Shown here piece after piece: positions 19,563 to 31,924 of a stretch of 64,000 nucleotides of DNA. Within the stretch, counting starts at the first letter, position 1, and each line of letters opens with the position of its first letter. The notes below the pieces were generated by a model. That model saw only the letters and a list, made by a program, of their open reading frames with translations, was not told the origin of the DNA and ran no database searches. This stretch comes from Gemmatimonadota bacterium. GTDB taxonomy: Bacteria; Gemmatimonadota; Gemmatimonadetes; Gemmatimonadales; Gemmatimonadaceae. A program made the translations under genes and the position numbers. The DNA lies in assembly GCA_020161135.1 (NCBI GenBank), contig JAIUOB010000003.1, positions 372,001 to 436,000 on the forward strand, given 5' to 3'.

Positions 19563-21181
19563 GTCGCTCCTCCGACGGGCGGCATCGGCGGCAGCACGAA
19601 GGCGCCGAGATGCGGACCGTGATTCTGGTTGGCGGCGCGCAACGCCATGGCGAGCATGGTGCGCGTGTCCTCGGGGTAAACGATCGCGTCGACGAAGCCG
19701 CGCGCGGCGGCGTAGCGGGCGTCGAGCTGCTCTTCATAGTCGGCACGCATGGCGTCGACGGCGGCGAGCACGTCGGCGGACGGCTCGGTGCCGGCCTTCT
19801 TCGCCGCATCCAGCGTGGGGCCGTGGACGGCCTGCACGGCGGCCTCGCCTTCCATCACGGCCATGCGGCCGGTGGGCCACGACAGGATGAAGTCGGGATC
19901 GAACCCCTGCCCCGCCATCGCGTAGTAGCCGGCGCCGCTGGCGTGATTCACCGTGAGCACCAGCTTCGGCACACGCGCGCAGGCCATGGCCTCCACAAAA
20001 CGCGCACCGGCGCGGATGATGCCGTCGTGCTCAGCGTCCGGGCCCACCATGAAGCCGGAGACGTCCTGCACGAACACGATGGGCAGCCCCTGCTTGTCGC
20101 AGCGCTCGATGAAGTACGCCACCTTCTCCGCGCTCTCGGCGTAGATGATGCCACCGAAGCGCGGTCGCTCCCCGGGGCGTCCCTTGATGAGCCCGCGCTG
20201 GTTGGCGATGACGCCCACCGGGATGCCTTCGATGTGCGCATCGCCGCAGATCATCTCCTTGGCGAGGTTGGGCTGGAACTCATCCAACGCGCCGTCGTCG
20301 AGCACCGCCTCGAGGAGCTTGTGCATGTCGTACGACATGCGATGATCGGCGGGGAGCAGTTCGTACAGCGACGACGGCGGCTGTGCGGGCGGACGCCACG
20401 GCGCGCGGTCGCTGGGGAGCTGGGGACGCGGCAGACGTGCCACGAGTTCGCGCAGCTTGGCCAGGCAGCTCGGGTCGTCGTCGAGCGCGTAGTGCGCCAC
20501 GCCCGAGATCTCGGTGTGCGTGATCGCGCCGCCGAGCGTCTCGCCATCGACGCTCTGTCCGGTGGCCCCCTTCACGAGGTTGGGGCCGCCGAGTCCCATG
20601 AACGACGACCCCTTCACCATGAGGATGACGTCGCTGAGCGCCGGGAGGTACGCGCCGCCGGCTACGCACTGTCCCATCACCGCGGCGAGCTGCGGAATAC
20701 GCAGGTAGCGGCGCATGATGGAGTTGTAGTAGAAGATGCGCGCGGCTCCGTACTGGCCGGGGAAGACTCCGCCCTGATACGGCAGGTTCACGCCGGCGGA
20801 ATCGACCAGGTAGATGATCGGGATGCGGCAGCGCATCGCGACTTCCTGGGCGCGCAGGATCTTCGTGATCGTCTCGGGCCACCACGAGCCGGCCTTCACC
20901 GTGGCGTCGTTCGCGACGACCACGCATTCGCGACCCTCGACCATCGCGATGCCGGTGACGACACCTGCCGCGGGCGCCTGCCCGTCGTAGCGATCGTAGG
21001 CCACGAGCAGGCCGATCTCGAGAAACGGCGTGTCGGGGTCGGCGAGCTGCGCGACGCGCTCACGCGCGGTGAGCTTGCCCTGCTTGTGCTGCTTGGCTGC
21101 CTTGTCGGGCCCGCCGCCTTCCCGCAGGCGGGCCTCCAGCGCGCGGACCTCGTCGGCGAGCTGGCGAAGCCGTCCGCTCAC
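19559..21181 (-). CDS. Acyl-CoA carboxylase carboxyltransferase (beta) subunit
   Basis: A 540-residue carboxyltransferase of the MCC/PCC/geranyl-CoA carboxylase class; it moves CO2 from carboxybiotin to an acyl-CoA. N- and C-terminal crotonase-like halves are visible: [22 protein letters not shown] and ELGGA-type [16 protein letters not shown] in the first; [21 protein letters not shown] and [15 protein letters not shown] in the second. These resemble methylcrotonyl-CoA carboxylase more than propionyl-CoA carboxylase. The biotin-carboxylase partner is not in the window. GTG 21181 overlaps the B12 subunit stop as GTGA. Substrate uncertain. Confidence 0.87.
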   Translation of the reverse strand: MSGRLRQLADEVRALEARLREGGGPDKAAKQHKQGKLTARERVAQLADPDTPFLEIGLLVAYDRYDGQAPAAGVVTGIAMVEGRECVVVANDATVKAGSWWPETITKILRAQEVAMRCRIPIIYLVDSAGVNLPYQGGVFPGQYGAARIFYYNSIMRRYLRIPQLAAVMGQCVAGGAYLPALSDVILMVKGSSFMGLGGPNLVKGATGQSVDGETLGGAITHTEISGVAHYALDDDPSCLAKLRELVARLPRPQLPSDRAPWRPPAQPPSSLYELLPADHRMSYDMHKLLEAVLDDGALDEFQPNLAKEMICGDAHIEGIPVGVIANQRGLIKGRPGERPRFGGIIYAESAEKVAYFIERCDKQGLPIVFVQDVSGFMVGPDAEHDGIIRAGARFVEAMACARVPKLVLTVNHASGAGYYAMAGQGFDPDFILSWPTGRMAVMEGEAAVQAVHGPTLDAAKKAGTEPSADVLAAVDAMRADYEEQLDARYAAARGFVDAIVYPEDTRTMLAMALRAANQNHGPHLGAFVLPPMPPVGGAT

Positions 21182-21618
21182 TTCCCGGCGCCCGCGTCGG
21201 CCTGGCGCTCCTCGGGGTGGTGCTCGGCGAACCAGGCGCGGATGTAGTCGATGAGATCCTGCGTGCTGGTGCCGGGACCGAACAGGGTCCCGATGCCGCC
21301 GTGCGCCTGCAGCGCCTCCATGTCCTCGCGGGGGATGATGCCACCGCCCGTGAGCAGGATGTCGTCACGGCCGGCCTCGGCGAGGAGGTCGCGGACGCGC
21401 GGGAACAGCGTCATGTGCGCGCCGGAGAGGATCGAGAGGCCCACGACGTCGACGTCCTCCTGGACGGCGGCGGTGGCGATCATCTCGGGAGTCTGATGCA
21501 GGCCGGTGTAGATGACTTCCATGCCGGCGTCGCGGAGGGCAGCGGCCACCACCTTGGCGCCGCGATCATGTCCGTCGAGGCCGGGCTTGGCCACCAGCAC
21601 GCGAATGGGTCGGGTCAT
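21178..21618 (-). CDS. icmB: B12-binding small subunit of an acyl-CoA mutase (isobutyryl-CoA mutase type)
   Basis: A 146-residue cobalamin-binding domain protein. The D15-x-H17-x2-G20 motif ([10 protein letters not shown]) supplies the His that replaces dimethylbenzimidazole as lower cobalt ligand, with [10 protein letters not shown] and LTGGGIIP later in the fold. A free-standing subunit of this size partners with a roughly 565-residue large subunit in isobutyryl-CoA and 2-hydroxyisobutyryl-CoA mutases. It is separated from the large-subunit gene by the methyltransferase gene and coupled by overlap to the carboxyltransferase gene. ATG 21618. The symbol follows the large-subunit assignment; a methylmalonyl-CoA mutase small chain would look similar. 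Confidence 0.75.
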   Translation of the reverse strand: MTRPIRVLVAKPGLDGHDRGAKVVAAALRDAGMEVIYTGLHQTPEMIATAAVQEDVDVVGLSILSGAHMTLFPRVRDLLAEAGRDDILLTGGGIIPREDMEALQAHGGIGTLFGPGTSTQDLIDYIRAWFAEHHPEERQADAGAGK

Positions 21619-21649
21619 CGGAATGAGGCAGGGTGAGGCGGAAAGCTAG

Positions 21650-22491
21650 TCAGCCTTCCTTACGCGCGACCAGCAGCATCTCGCTGGACTTGCGGGTGAG
21701 CGGGCGGGGGCTCCAACTGTCGAAGGCCTGTTCGACGACGAGGCCGACGTCACGCAGGCGGCTCGCGAGCTCGGAGGCCGAGTAGAGGCGGATGCGGTGC
21801 GACCGCTCGCCGTGCCCCTTGGGTCCGCGCCAGGTGCTGGTGATGGACAGGAACCCGGAGAGCGGATCGAAACTGCGCTCCTGGCCGAACACCGTGCCGT
21901 CGCCGGCGCTCCACCAATCGCGCGTGAGGAACTTGGCCATCACGCCGTCGCGGGCACCGCCATGCCACACCAGGACGCCGCCGGGCTGCAGCACGCGGGC
22001 GAACTCGGCGAGTACGCGCAGATCGTCCTGCGGGTCGTCGAAGAAGCCAAAGCTGGTGAACAGGTTGACGACGGCGTCGAACCGTCCGGTCCAGCGCGCC
22101 GGCAGGCGACGCATGTCCCCCTGCGTGTACTTGAGCGTTGGGCCGGTCCCCCGTGCCCGGGCCTGCTGCAGCAGGTGTTCGGAGTAGTCGAGCGCATCGA
22201 CCCGGAAGCCCGCCTCGGCCAACAGGTGGGCGTGCCGCCCCTGGCCACACGGGCAGTCGAGCACGCGCGCACCGCTCGGAAGCTCCAGCACGTCGAGGAG
22301 GCGCGCGACCTCACGCCGGTCCTGCACGAGATCGAAGAGCGGCTCGTACTCGTGCAGGTACTGCGCGTCGAACTGGGTCTGCCACCACGGGGACGCGGAG
22401 GCGCGGAGGGGGGACTCGGCTTCCGTTTCGCCGCGGAGGCGCGGAGAGGGGCTGGGCTTCCGTTTCGCCGCGGAGGCGCGGAGGGGGCGCG

Positions 22492-22495
<4 letters not shown>
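21650..22495 (-). CDS. Class I SAM-dependent methyltransferase with an unusual 5' end
   Basis: The Rossmann core is clear: [17 protein letters not shown] (motif I), [29 protein letters not shown] and [10 protein letters not shown] typical family lead-in ([19 protein letters not shown]) is read in frame at 22387-22331, upstream of the first ordinary start (GTG 22327), so translation should begin before that. No ATG, GTG or TTG exists in frame upstream. The only candidate is CTG 22495, which overlaps the icmA stop as CTGA and would give 281 residues. Three copies of a GC-rich repeat fill the 5' part. Either CTG is used or the 5' end has been rearranged. Substrate unknown. Confidence 0.7.
22395..22483. 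repeat. Threefold GC-rich repeat (37/38-bp spacing)
   Basis: The 14-mer GCGGAGGCGCGGAG occurs at 22395-22408, 22433-22446 and 22470-22483. The last two copies share a longer unit that starts CTTCCGTTTCGCC at 22420 and 22457. The repeat core has partial dyad symmetry (CTCCGCGCCTCCGC on the other strand). It lies between the end of icmA and the conserved part of the methyltransferase gene and resembles dispersed intergenic repeats rather than coding sequence. Confidence 0.85.
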
Positions 22496-24189
<1,694 letters not shown>

Positions 24190-24193
24190 GCGC

Positions 24194-25369
24194 TCATCCG
24201 TCCCGGTGCGGCGCGTAGTGTGCGCCGGTGAGTTGCGCCGTGCTGCGCGCCCGGAGGCGATCGGCGACGGCAAAGGGAACCACGGTACCCGCGTCGAGGG
24301 CGTCGAGCTGGCCGTCCAGCCAGGCCAGCGTGTCCGCGTCGCGCCAGAGGCGGTCGCGGACCTGCTGTTCGACGATCTCGATGACCCGCTCGCGGAGACG
24401 CGCCCGACGACGGGTACGCAACTCCCCGCTCCGTGCAAGATACTGCCGATGCCGGTCGAGGGCGGCGGCCACTTCGGTGACCCCCTCGTCACGGGCGGCG
24501 ATCGTGCGCAGCACGGGCGGCATCCACGCCGCCGCCTCCTCGTCCTGCGCCGCGCGGCGCGCGGCGCGCGCCGGGTTCATCGCCTCCCGTACCGCTTCGC
24601 GATCGGCGACCGACCGAAGGTCAACGCCGTGGTGCGCGGGCACGTTGGCGAGGGTCGCCCCGCTGCGCAGTCCGAGCATCAGCTCGATGTCGTTGGCAAG
24701 ACGATCGGCGCCCGGGCGGTCGGCCTTGTTGACCGCGTACACGTCGGCGATCTCCATCACGCCGGCCTTGAGCGTCTGGATCGAGTCACCCGACTCGGGG
24801 ACCAGCACGACGAGCGTGGTGTCGGCCGCGCGCGCCACATCGAGCTCGCTCTGCCCCACCCCGACGGTCTCGATCAGGATGATGTCCTTGCCGAAGCCGT
24901 CGAGCACATCGCACGCCTCGCGCGTGGCCGTCGCGAGCCCACCCAGCGAGCCGCGCGTGGCCATGGAGCGAATGAAGACGCCCGGGTCGAGCGCCACCTC
25001 CTCCATGCGAATGCGATCGCCCAGCAAGGCGCCGCCCGTGAAGGGCGACGTGGGATCGACCGCGACGATGCCGACGGTGTGTCCCTGGGCGCGGTAGTGC
25101 TTCGCCAGGCGCGTCGTGAGGGTACTCTTGCCCGCGCCCGGCGGGCCCGTGATGCCAATGCGGTGCGCGCGGCCCAGCCGCGGCTGCTGGTCGGCCAGCA
25201 CCCGCTCGAAGCCGGGACGGTGATTTTCGACGATGCTGACCGCGCGCGCGATCGCGGCCGGCCGGCCCTCCGCGAACTGGGCCAGCAGTCGCGCGATGGG
25301 GTCCGTGGCCGCCGTTACGCCACCGGCGGTGGCCGCGCCCGCCTCAGTCCGTGCTGTCGTCATGCTCAT
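24194..25369 (-). CDS. meaB: MeaB-type GTPase, chaperone of the B12 mutase
   Basis: A 391-residue G3E-family GTPase. P-loop GPPGAGKST at 75-83, switch regions [16 protein letters not shown] and [12 protein letters not shown], and NKADRPGAD as the guanine-specificity motif. MeaB/MeaI proteins load adenosylcobalamin into and protect methylmalonyl- or isobutyryl-CoA mutases. The mutase large subunit follows after 4 bp. ATG 25369 (ATG 25363 also possible); the first 26 bp overlap the 3' end of the CNNM gene. Confidence 0.92.
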   Translation of the reverse strand: MSMTTARTEAGAATAGGVTAATDPIARLLAQFAEGRPAAIARAVSIVENHRPGFERVLADQQPRLGRAHRIGITGPPGAGKSTLTTRLAKHYRAQGHTVGIVAVDPTSPFTGGALLGDRIRMEEVALDPGVFIRSMATRGSLGGLATATREACDVLDGFGKDIILIETVGVGQSELDVARAADTTLVVLVPESGDSIQTLKAGVMEIADVYAVNKADRPGADRLANDIELMLGLRSGATLANVPAHHGVDLRSVADREAVREAMNPARAARRAAQDEEAAAWMPPVLRTIAARDEGVTEVAAALDRHRQYLARSGELRTRRRARLRERVIEIVEQQVRDRLWRDADTLAWLDGQLDALDAGTVVPFAVADRLRARSTAQLTGAHYAPHRDG

Positions 25370-26294
25370 CCCGGATGTCGCCCACCAACTCCTCCAAGAG
25401 GTCCTCGAGGGTCACCAGCCCGACCATCGTCGCGCCGTCCTGCACGATGGCCAATTGGCGCCGCGCGCGCAGCAGCTCGAACAGGAGCTCCTTGGCGAGA
25501 CGCGTCGGTGCGGTCATCGTGACCGGGCGCACGGGAAGCCGCCGGTCCTGCCGATGCGTGAACACGTCGAACACATGCACCATGCCCACGACGTGGTCCG
25601 GGCTGCCGCGATAGAGTGGCACGCGGCTGTACCCCGACTGGGCGATCCGGCGCACCAGCTCGTCGGCGGGGAGCGCCTCGTCGAGTGCGAACACGGCGTC
25701 TCGCACGGTCATCACGTCCCGCACCGTCTTGTCACCGAACTGCACGACGCCTGAAATGATCGCGAGCTCCTCGGAGGCGCTCATGTCGTCGAAGGCGCCG
25801 TCGCGGAGCAGTTCTTCGAGGCCCTCCCGCGCCTCCGCCTGCGGCGCGCGCGCCGATCGCTGCACCACGCGACCGAGCCGCGCGGCCAGGACATGAAACG
25901 GAGCGAGCAGCATGTCGACCACGCGCAGCACCGGCACCACGACGGGCACCAGCTTTGGCGCCCACCGGCGCCCCACCGCACGCGGGAGCAACTGGCCAAA
26001 GATGAGGAGCGCGAGCAGAAAGAGCAGCAGGTCGCGGGCAAACGACCAGGCGCGCAACCCCTCGGACATCGCGATGAGTGAGCCGGTGGCGAACACCACC
26101 AGCATGCCAGCCGTGCCGGCGGCGTGCACGAGGCGCATGGGGCGCTCGAGATAGCGCGTCATGTCGCCCGCGTTGCCCGCGCTCTGCTCGATCCAGTGCC
26201 GCAGCCAGAGGCGACTCACGGCGCGCACCGCGGTGGCGCCGAGCGTGAGCACGCCCAATGCGGCCACGGCAAGGAACATCGCCAGCCCGGTCAT
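25344..26294 (-). CDS. CNNM/CorC-type membrane protein with CBS pair (second of two)
   Basis: A 316-residue protein. The N-terminal half has three to four hydrophobic segments (residues 1-25, 58-78, 85-105, 113-130) as in DUF21/CNNM proteins. The C-terminal half is a CBS pair with the conserved RVPLYRGSPDHVVGMVHVFD and [21 protein letters not shown]. The usual CorC_HlyC transporter-associated domain after the CBS pair is missing, unlike its upstream neighbour. Family members are linked to Mg or Co homeostasis. ATG 26294 overlaps the stop of its paralogue as ATGA. Confidence 0.83.
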   Translation of the reverse strand: MTGLAMFLAVAALGVLTLGATAVRAVSRLWLRHWIEQSAGNAGDMTRYLERPMRLVHAAGTAGMLVVFATGSLIAMSEGLRAWSFARDLLLFLLALLIFGQLLPRAVGRRWAPKLVPVVVPVLRVVDMLLAPFHVLAARLGRVVQRSARAPQAEAREGLEELLRDGAFDDMSASEELAIISGVVQFGDKTVRDVMTVRDAVFALDEALPADELVRRIAQSGYSRVPLYRGSPDHVVGMVHVFDVFTHRQDRRLPVRPVTMTAPTRLAKELLFELLRARRQLAIVQDGATMVGLVTLEDLLEELVGDIRDEHDDSTD

Positions 26295-27592
26295 GCGCGT
26301 GCCTCCGCATCACCGTCGGCTGCGTCGGGCTCCGGAAGACGCTCGAGGAAGACGCGGTCGATCTTGCGGCGAATGACGCGCTCGACGATGACCTTGAACG
26401 GCCCGATGGTGAGCGACTCGCCGGCGCGCGGCACACGGCCGAGCAGCTCGAGCACGAGCCCGCCCACGGTCGACACATCGTCGCGCGCAAAGTCATGGCC
26501 GAGGGCGTCGGACAGGTCGTCGAGGGTGAGACGCCCCGACACCCAGTAGCGCACATCGTCCTCGCTTTCGACCTGTCGCTCCTCATCGTCATGCTCGTCG
26601 CGGATCTCGCCAACCAGCTCCTCGAGCACATCCTCGATGGTGACGAGCCCCGCCGTCCCGCCGTACTCATCGGCGACAATGGCGATGTGGCGTTGCGTCT
26701 GCCGGAACTCCCGCAGCAAATCGGCAATGCGCTTGCTGGGCGGAATGAACGTCGGCGCGCGCATGAGCGACGGCCAGCCGTCCTCGGGCTCCTCGTCCGC
26801 GAGCACGGCGGGGAGCAGATCCTTGACGTAGAGGATGCCGACGATCTCATCGAGCGTGCCTTCGAAGACCGGCACGCGCGAGTGTCGTGCGCTGCGCAGC
26901 CGATCGACCATCTCCGACCAGGGCGCATCGCGCTCGATGCCCACCATGTCGACGCGCGGCACCATCACTTCCTCGGCCGTCGTCTCCCCGAACTCGAAGA
27001 CCCCAAGCAACAACTCACGTTCGTCGCGACTGACCGCCACCTCGGAGGTCACCACCTCACGGAACTGCGCGGCGGCTTCCTCACGACGTTCCTGCGTCGC
27101 CTCCTCGGCCGAGACGACCTCGGCGAACAGCCCGTCCACCCAGGTGCCAAGCCGCACCACCGGTGACAGCAGGCGCTCGGCGAGCCGCGTGACACCGGCG
27201 AGGCGTTCGGCCGCCTCATCGCCGAGCACATCGCCCACCATGCGGGCCAATGTTTCCGACACCAGCACCGTGGCGAGCCCGAGCCCAAGCAGCGCGAGCA
27301 CGCGACCGAGCGCCGGTTCATCGGCCAGGTCGAGCGCGACCGCGAGTCCGCTGCCCGCCGCGACGTGGCCGAGCACCCGGAGAAAGGCGAGCGCGCGATG
27401 TGCCTGCTCGCGCGCGCTGAGCGTGCGCGACACCCCGGGCGTGGGCGCCAACGACAGCCGTTCCGACGTGGGTCGGTCGAGCGCGGCCGTGCCGGCCGTC
27501 GGGGATTCGGCGAGCAGGGCCCCGTCGGCGACGGCCGCCAGTGCCGCCACGACCGCACCGCTGGTCGCGAGTCCCCAGGCAACGACGCTCAT
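26291..27592 (-). CDS. CNNM/CorC-type membrane protein with CBS pair and CorC domain (first of two)
   Basis: A 433-residue protein: N-terminal membrane region (MSVVAWGLATSGAVVAALAA and two further hydrophobic segments to about 180), a CBS pair (MVPRVDMVGIERDAPW, RVPVFEGTLDEIVGILYVKDLL, IVADEYGGTAGLVTIEDVLEELVGEIRDEHD), and a C-terminal CorC_HlyC domain (VSGRLTLDDLSDALG). Candidate metal-ion (Mg/Co) transport or envelope maintenance protein. ATG 27592 overlaps the ybeY stop. Tandem duplication with the next gene is evident. Confidence 0.86.
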   Translation of the reverse strand: MSVVAWGLATSGAVVAALAAVADGALLAESPTAGTAALDRPTSERLSLAPTPGVSRTLSAREQAHRALAFLRVLGHVAAGSGLAVALDLADEPALGRVLALLGLGLATVLVSETLARMVGDVLGDEAAERLAGVTRLAERLLSPVVRLGTWVDGLFAEVVSAEEATQERREEAAAQFREVVTSEVAVSRDERELLLGVFEFGETTAEEVMVPRVDMVGIERDAPWSEMVDRLRSARHSRVPVFEGTLDEIVGILYVKDLLPAVLADEEPEDGWPSLMRAPTFIPPSKRIADLLREFRQTQRHIAIVADEYGGTAGLVTIEDVLEELVGEIRDEHDDEERQVESEDDVRYWVSGRLTLDDLSDALGHDFARDDVSTVGGLVLELLGRVPRAGESLTIGPFKVIVERVIRRKIDRVFLERLPEPDAADGDAEARA

Positions 27593-28089
27593 GTCACCGC
27601 GGTGGCCGTGATCCAGAAGCGCTGCAACAGCCGCTCCTGGCGTCGCCACATCGGCGACGACGTGCGCCCGGCATCCTCGGGGTGCTCGAGCCCGCACGCG
27701 TGCAACACCCCATGCACGACGAGGCGCGCGATCTCCTCGCGCACCCCGACGCCGTGCTCACGCGCATGCACGCGCGCGACCTGGGGACAGATGTAGATGT
27801 CACCCAGTACCACGCCGCCCGGGTCGCGCCCGAGTGCGAAGGTGATGACATCGGTGGCGCCGGCGTGTCCGAGATGGCGGCGATTGAGCGCCGCCATCGC
27901 GCGCGACGACAGGAAGGTGATGGACAGCATCGCGCGGGGAACGCGCTGCGCACGCAGCACGTCGCGCGCGAGCGTCGCCAGGCGGGCCGTGGCCACCGGC
28001 ACGGCGGCGCGTTCGGCGTCGACGACGACGACACGCGGATCCGGCCGGGTGGGCGCCACGCCCGCGCGTCGACTTCGGGCGGGGGTCAT
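27589..28089 (-). CDS. ybeY: Endoribonuclease YbeY (rRNA maturation)
   Basis: A 166-residue metallo-endoribonuclease involved in 16S rRNA 3' end maturation and ribosome quality control. The zinc-binding motif H126-x3-H130-x5-H136 (HGVLHACGLEHPED) is complete, preceded by ATDVITFALG. A basic N-terminal 20 residues is longer than usual. ATG 28089 overlaps the phoH stop as ATGA; phoH-ybeY is the standard pair, and the CNNM gene follows as in ybeZYX-type operons. Confidence 0.95.
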   Translation of the reverse strand: MTPARSRRAGVAPTRPDPRVVVVDAERAAVPVATARLATLARDVLRAQRVPRAMLSITFLSSRAMAALNRRHLGHAGATDVITFALGRDPGGVVLGDIYICPQVARVHAREHGVGVREEIARLVVHGVLHACGLEHPEDAGRTSSPMWRRQERLLQRFWITATAVT

Positions 28090-29056
28090 GTGCCCGCCGC
28101 GTCGTCGTTGTACGCGCGGATGATCGCGCGAACGAGACGGTGTCGCACCACGTCGGCGTCCGTGAAGTAGTGAAACGAGATCCCCTCGATGCCGTGCAGG
28201 ATGCGCTCGACCTGCATGAGCCCCGACTCCTCGCGCCGCGGGAGGTCGACCTGGGTCTTGTCGCCGGTGATGACGATCTTCGAGTTCACGCCGAGGCGCG
28301 TCAGGAACATCTTCATCTGCATGCCCGTGGCATTCTGCGCTTCGTCGAGGATGACGAACGCATCGCCGAGCGTGCGGCCACGCATGAAGGCGAGCGGTGC
28401 GACTTCGATGGTGCGCGTCTCGATGAGCTTCTGGATGCGCTCGAACGGGATGAGGTCGTCGAGGGCATCGTACAGCGGCCGGAGGTACGGATCGACCTTG
28501 GCCTGCATGTCGCCGGGGAGGAAGCCGAGGCTTTCGCCGGCTTCGACGGCGGGGCGCGCGAGCACGATGCGTCGTACGCGCTTGCGCATGAGCGCGTCGA
28601 CGGCGGCGGCCACGGCGAGATACGTCTTGCCGGTGCCGGCGGGGCCGATGCCGATGACGATGTCGTGTTCGGCGATCTTCTTGAGGTACTCCGCCTGTCC
28701 GGGCGTCTTGGCCTGCACGCCACGGCGGGCGCCCGGGAGCACGAGCGCACCGTTCGTCGCGCCGGGCGCGTCCACGGGCCGCTCGGTGAGTGACAGGCGC
28801 AGCACGTCGTCGGCAGTCACCGTGCGGCCGTCCCGCACCAGCGCGACGAGCGCGGTGGCGACCGCTTCGGCGCGGCTGACCGCGTCCACATCCCCGGTGA
28901 GGGACAGGTGGTCACCGCGTAACGCGACGCGCGCCCCGGTCGCGCGTCCGAGCTCGACGAGGTTGCCGTCGTTGACGCCGGCCAGCATGAGCTGATCGGC
29001 GCCCTCGACGGAAACGCGCGCGGTCGCCTGCTCGGGTCGATCGGTGCGCGGATCGG

Positions 29057-29060
<4 letters not shown>
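28086..29060 (-). CDS. ybeZ: PhoH-like ATPase (YbeZ)
   Basis: A 324-residue P-loop ATPase. An N-terminal KH-like segment (about 10-90) precedes the PhoH domain with Walker A GPAGTGKT and Walker B FVILDEAQN, plus the family stretch LARPAVEAGESLGFLPGD and ITGDKTQVDLP. It works with YbeY in ribosome and RNA metabolism. GTG 29060 overlaps the aspS stop as GTGA. The N-terminal region is less conserved, but no better start is seen. Confidence 0.94.
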
Positions 29061-30892
<1,832 letters not shown>

Positions 30893-30981
30893 CGAGAAGG
30901 AGGCGCGTGGAAGAAGGTGACGCAAACGCTGAAACGTAAACGTGTTACGACGGCCGGGCCAGCGCGCATCACACCCTTCGC

Positions 30982-31009
30982 TTGACCGTCCTCGACTGTG
31001 TGCTTTAGT
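30982..31009 (+). promoter_or_regulatory. Promoter of the barrel-protein/rlmN unit, likely leaderless
   Basis: TTGACC (30982-30987), a 16-bp spacer and TTTAGT (31004-31009), with an extended -10 TGC just before it. The ATG at 31016 is only 6 nt past the -10, so transcription would start at or next to the start codon. No ribosome binding site can fit. Confidence 0.55.
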
Positions 31010-31015
31010 TGCGCC

Positions 31016-31924
31016 ATGCACCGCATGCTCAGCCGCACGCTCCTCTGCGGAGTTGCCGCATTGGGGTGGGTCCGCGGGCTTGGAGCCCAGCCGGTGCCCG
31101 CCCGTGACCTGTGGGAGTTCCCGTTGGGGGCCGTCTTCGAGCCGCCCGCTGTGGCGGTCGAGCCGGGGGGCGGTCTCTGGAACCCCGCGACGCTCGTGCT
31201 CGCTTCGGATGTCCGCTATCGCCTGGGTGTCGCCTCGCTGACCTCCGGGCCGGATCAGGGGGTGGACGGGCAGCTCATCTCGGGATCGTGGCGACGGCGG
31301 ACCGGCGTGACCTACGGCCTCTCCATCGCGCGGGCCGCAGTGTCGGGCCTGGTACGGACCGAGACGGATCCGCAGTCGGTCGGCTCGATCGCCTACGTCT
31401 CGACGCTGGTGAGCCTGGGGGCCGCGCGGGCGCTGCACCCCAACGTCGATGCCGGCGTCGCGGTGCGGTGGCGGTACGGGCGTGCCGACACGGAGCGACG
31501 CGATGCCATCGCCGCCGACTTCGGCGTCGTCGCGCACGATCTGCCCTTTCGTGCGGCACGCGTGGCCGTTTCGAGCTTTCTCTGGCGTCCCGGGCGGGAG
31601 ATTCAGGATCGTCCCGCGCTGCTCGCGGCGGTCGACCTGCGCGCCGCCGGGCCGCGCGCGGAGCGGGAGGCGCGTGTCGGGCTGAGCGTCAACGCCGTGA
31701 ATCGCGGCGCGCGGGAAATCGGTCCGTACGCGGCCGCGCGCTTCGACCGGGTCGAAGGCCGCGTCGGTTACTTTGAGTCGGAGGCGGGGGCCACGTCGCT
31801 GACGCGGTTCCGCACGGGGGTCGCCGTGCACTACGCGGGGTACGTCGTCGGCATTGCGCGCGAAGAGGGCGCGGCCGGCCTCGGCCCGATCTACCAGTTC
31901 ACGCTCAGCTCCATCCTGCGGTGA
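31016..31924 (+). CDS. Secreted, probably outer-membrane beta-barrel protein of unknown function
   Basis: A 302-residue protein with a signal peptide (MHRMLSRTLLCGVAALGWVRGLGAQ). The mature part is rich in alternating hydrophobic/Gly/Ser/Arg strands (SIAYVSTLVSLGAARAL, AGVAVRWRYG) and ends in FTLSSILR, compatible with a small outer-membrane barrel of the PorV/PorQ size class. I do not recognise a specific family. ATG 31016 directly follows a promoter-like element. Its stop overlaps the rlmN start as GTGA, an odd coupling of an envelope protein with an RNA methylase. Confidence 0.7.
   Translation: MHRMLSRTLLCGVAALGWVRGLGAQPVPARDLWEFPLGAVFEPPAVAVEPGGGLWNPATLVLASDVRYRLGVASLTSGPDQGVDGQLISGSWRRRTGVTYGLSIARAAVSGLVRTETDPQSVGSIAYVSTLVSLGAARALHPNVDAGVAVRWRYGRADTERRDAIAADFGVVAHDLPFRAARVAVSSFLWRPGREIQDRPALLAAVDLRAAGPRAEREARVGLSVNAVNRGAREIGPYAAARFDRVEGRVGYFESEAGATSLTRFRTGVAVHYAGYVVGIAREEGAAGLGPIYQFTLSSILR

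Noticed and set aside
22395..22483. CRISPR array
   Set aside because: Only three copies, spacers are themselves partly repeated, spacing is 37-38 bp in total, and no cas genes are present.
24190..25400. Cobalamin riboswitch near the mutase/MeaB genes
   Set aside because: The genes are separated by only a few bases or overlap, leaving no room for a leader element, and no B12-box-like sequence was noticed.
30893..31831. N-terminal extension of aspartyl-tRNA synthetase to about 920 residues
   Set aside because: The extra sequence runs antisense through the signal-peptide-bearing gene at 31016-31924 and has no synthetase character; ATG 30892 fits the family start.
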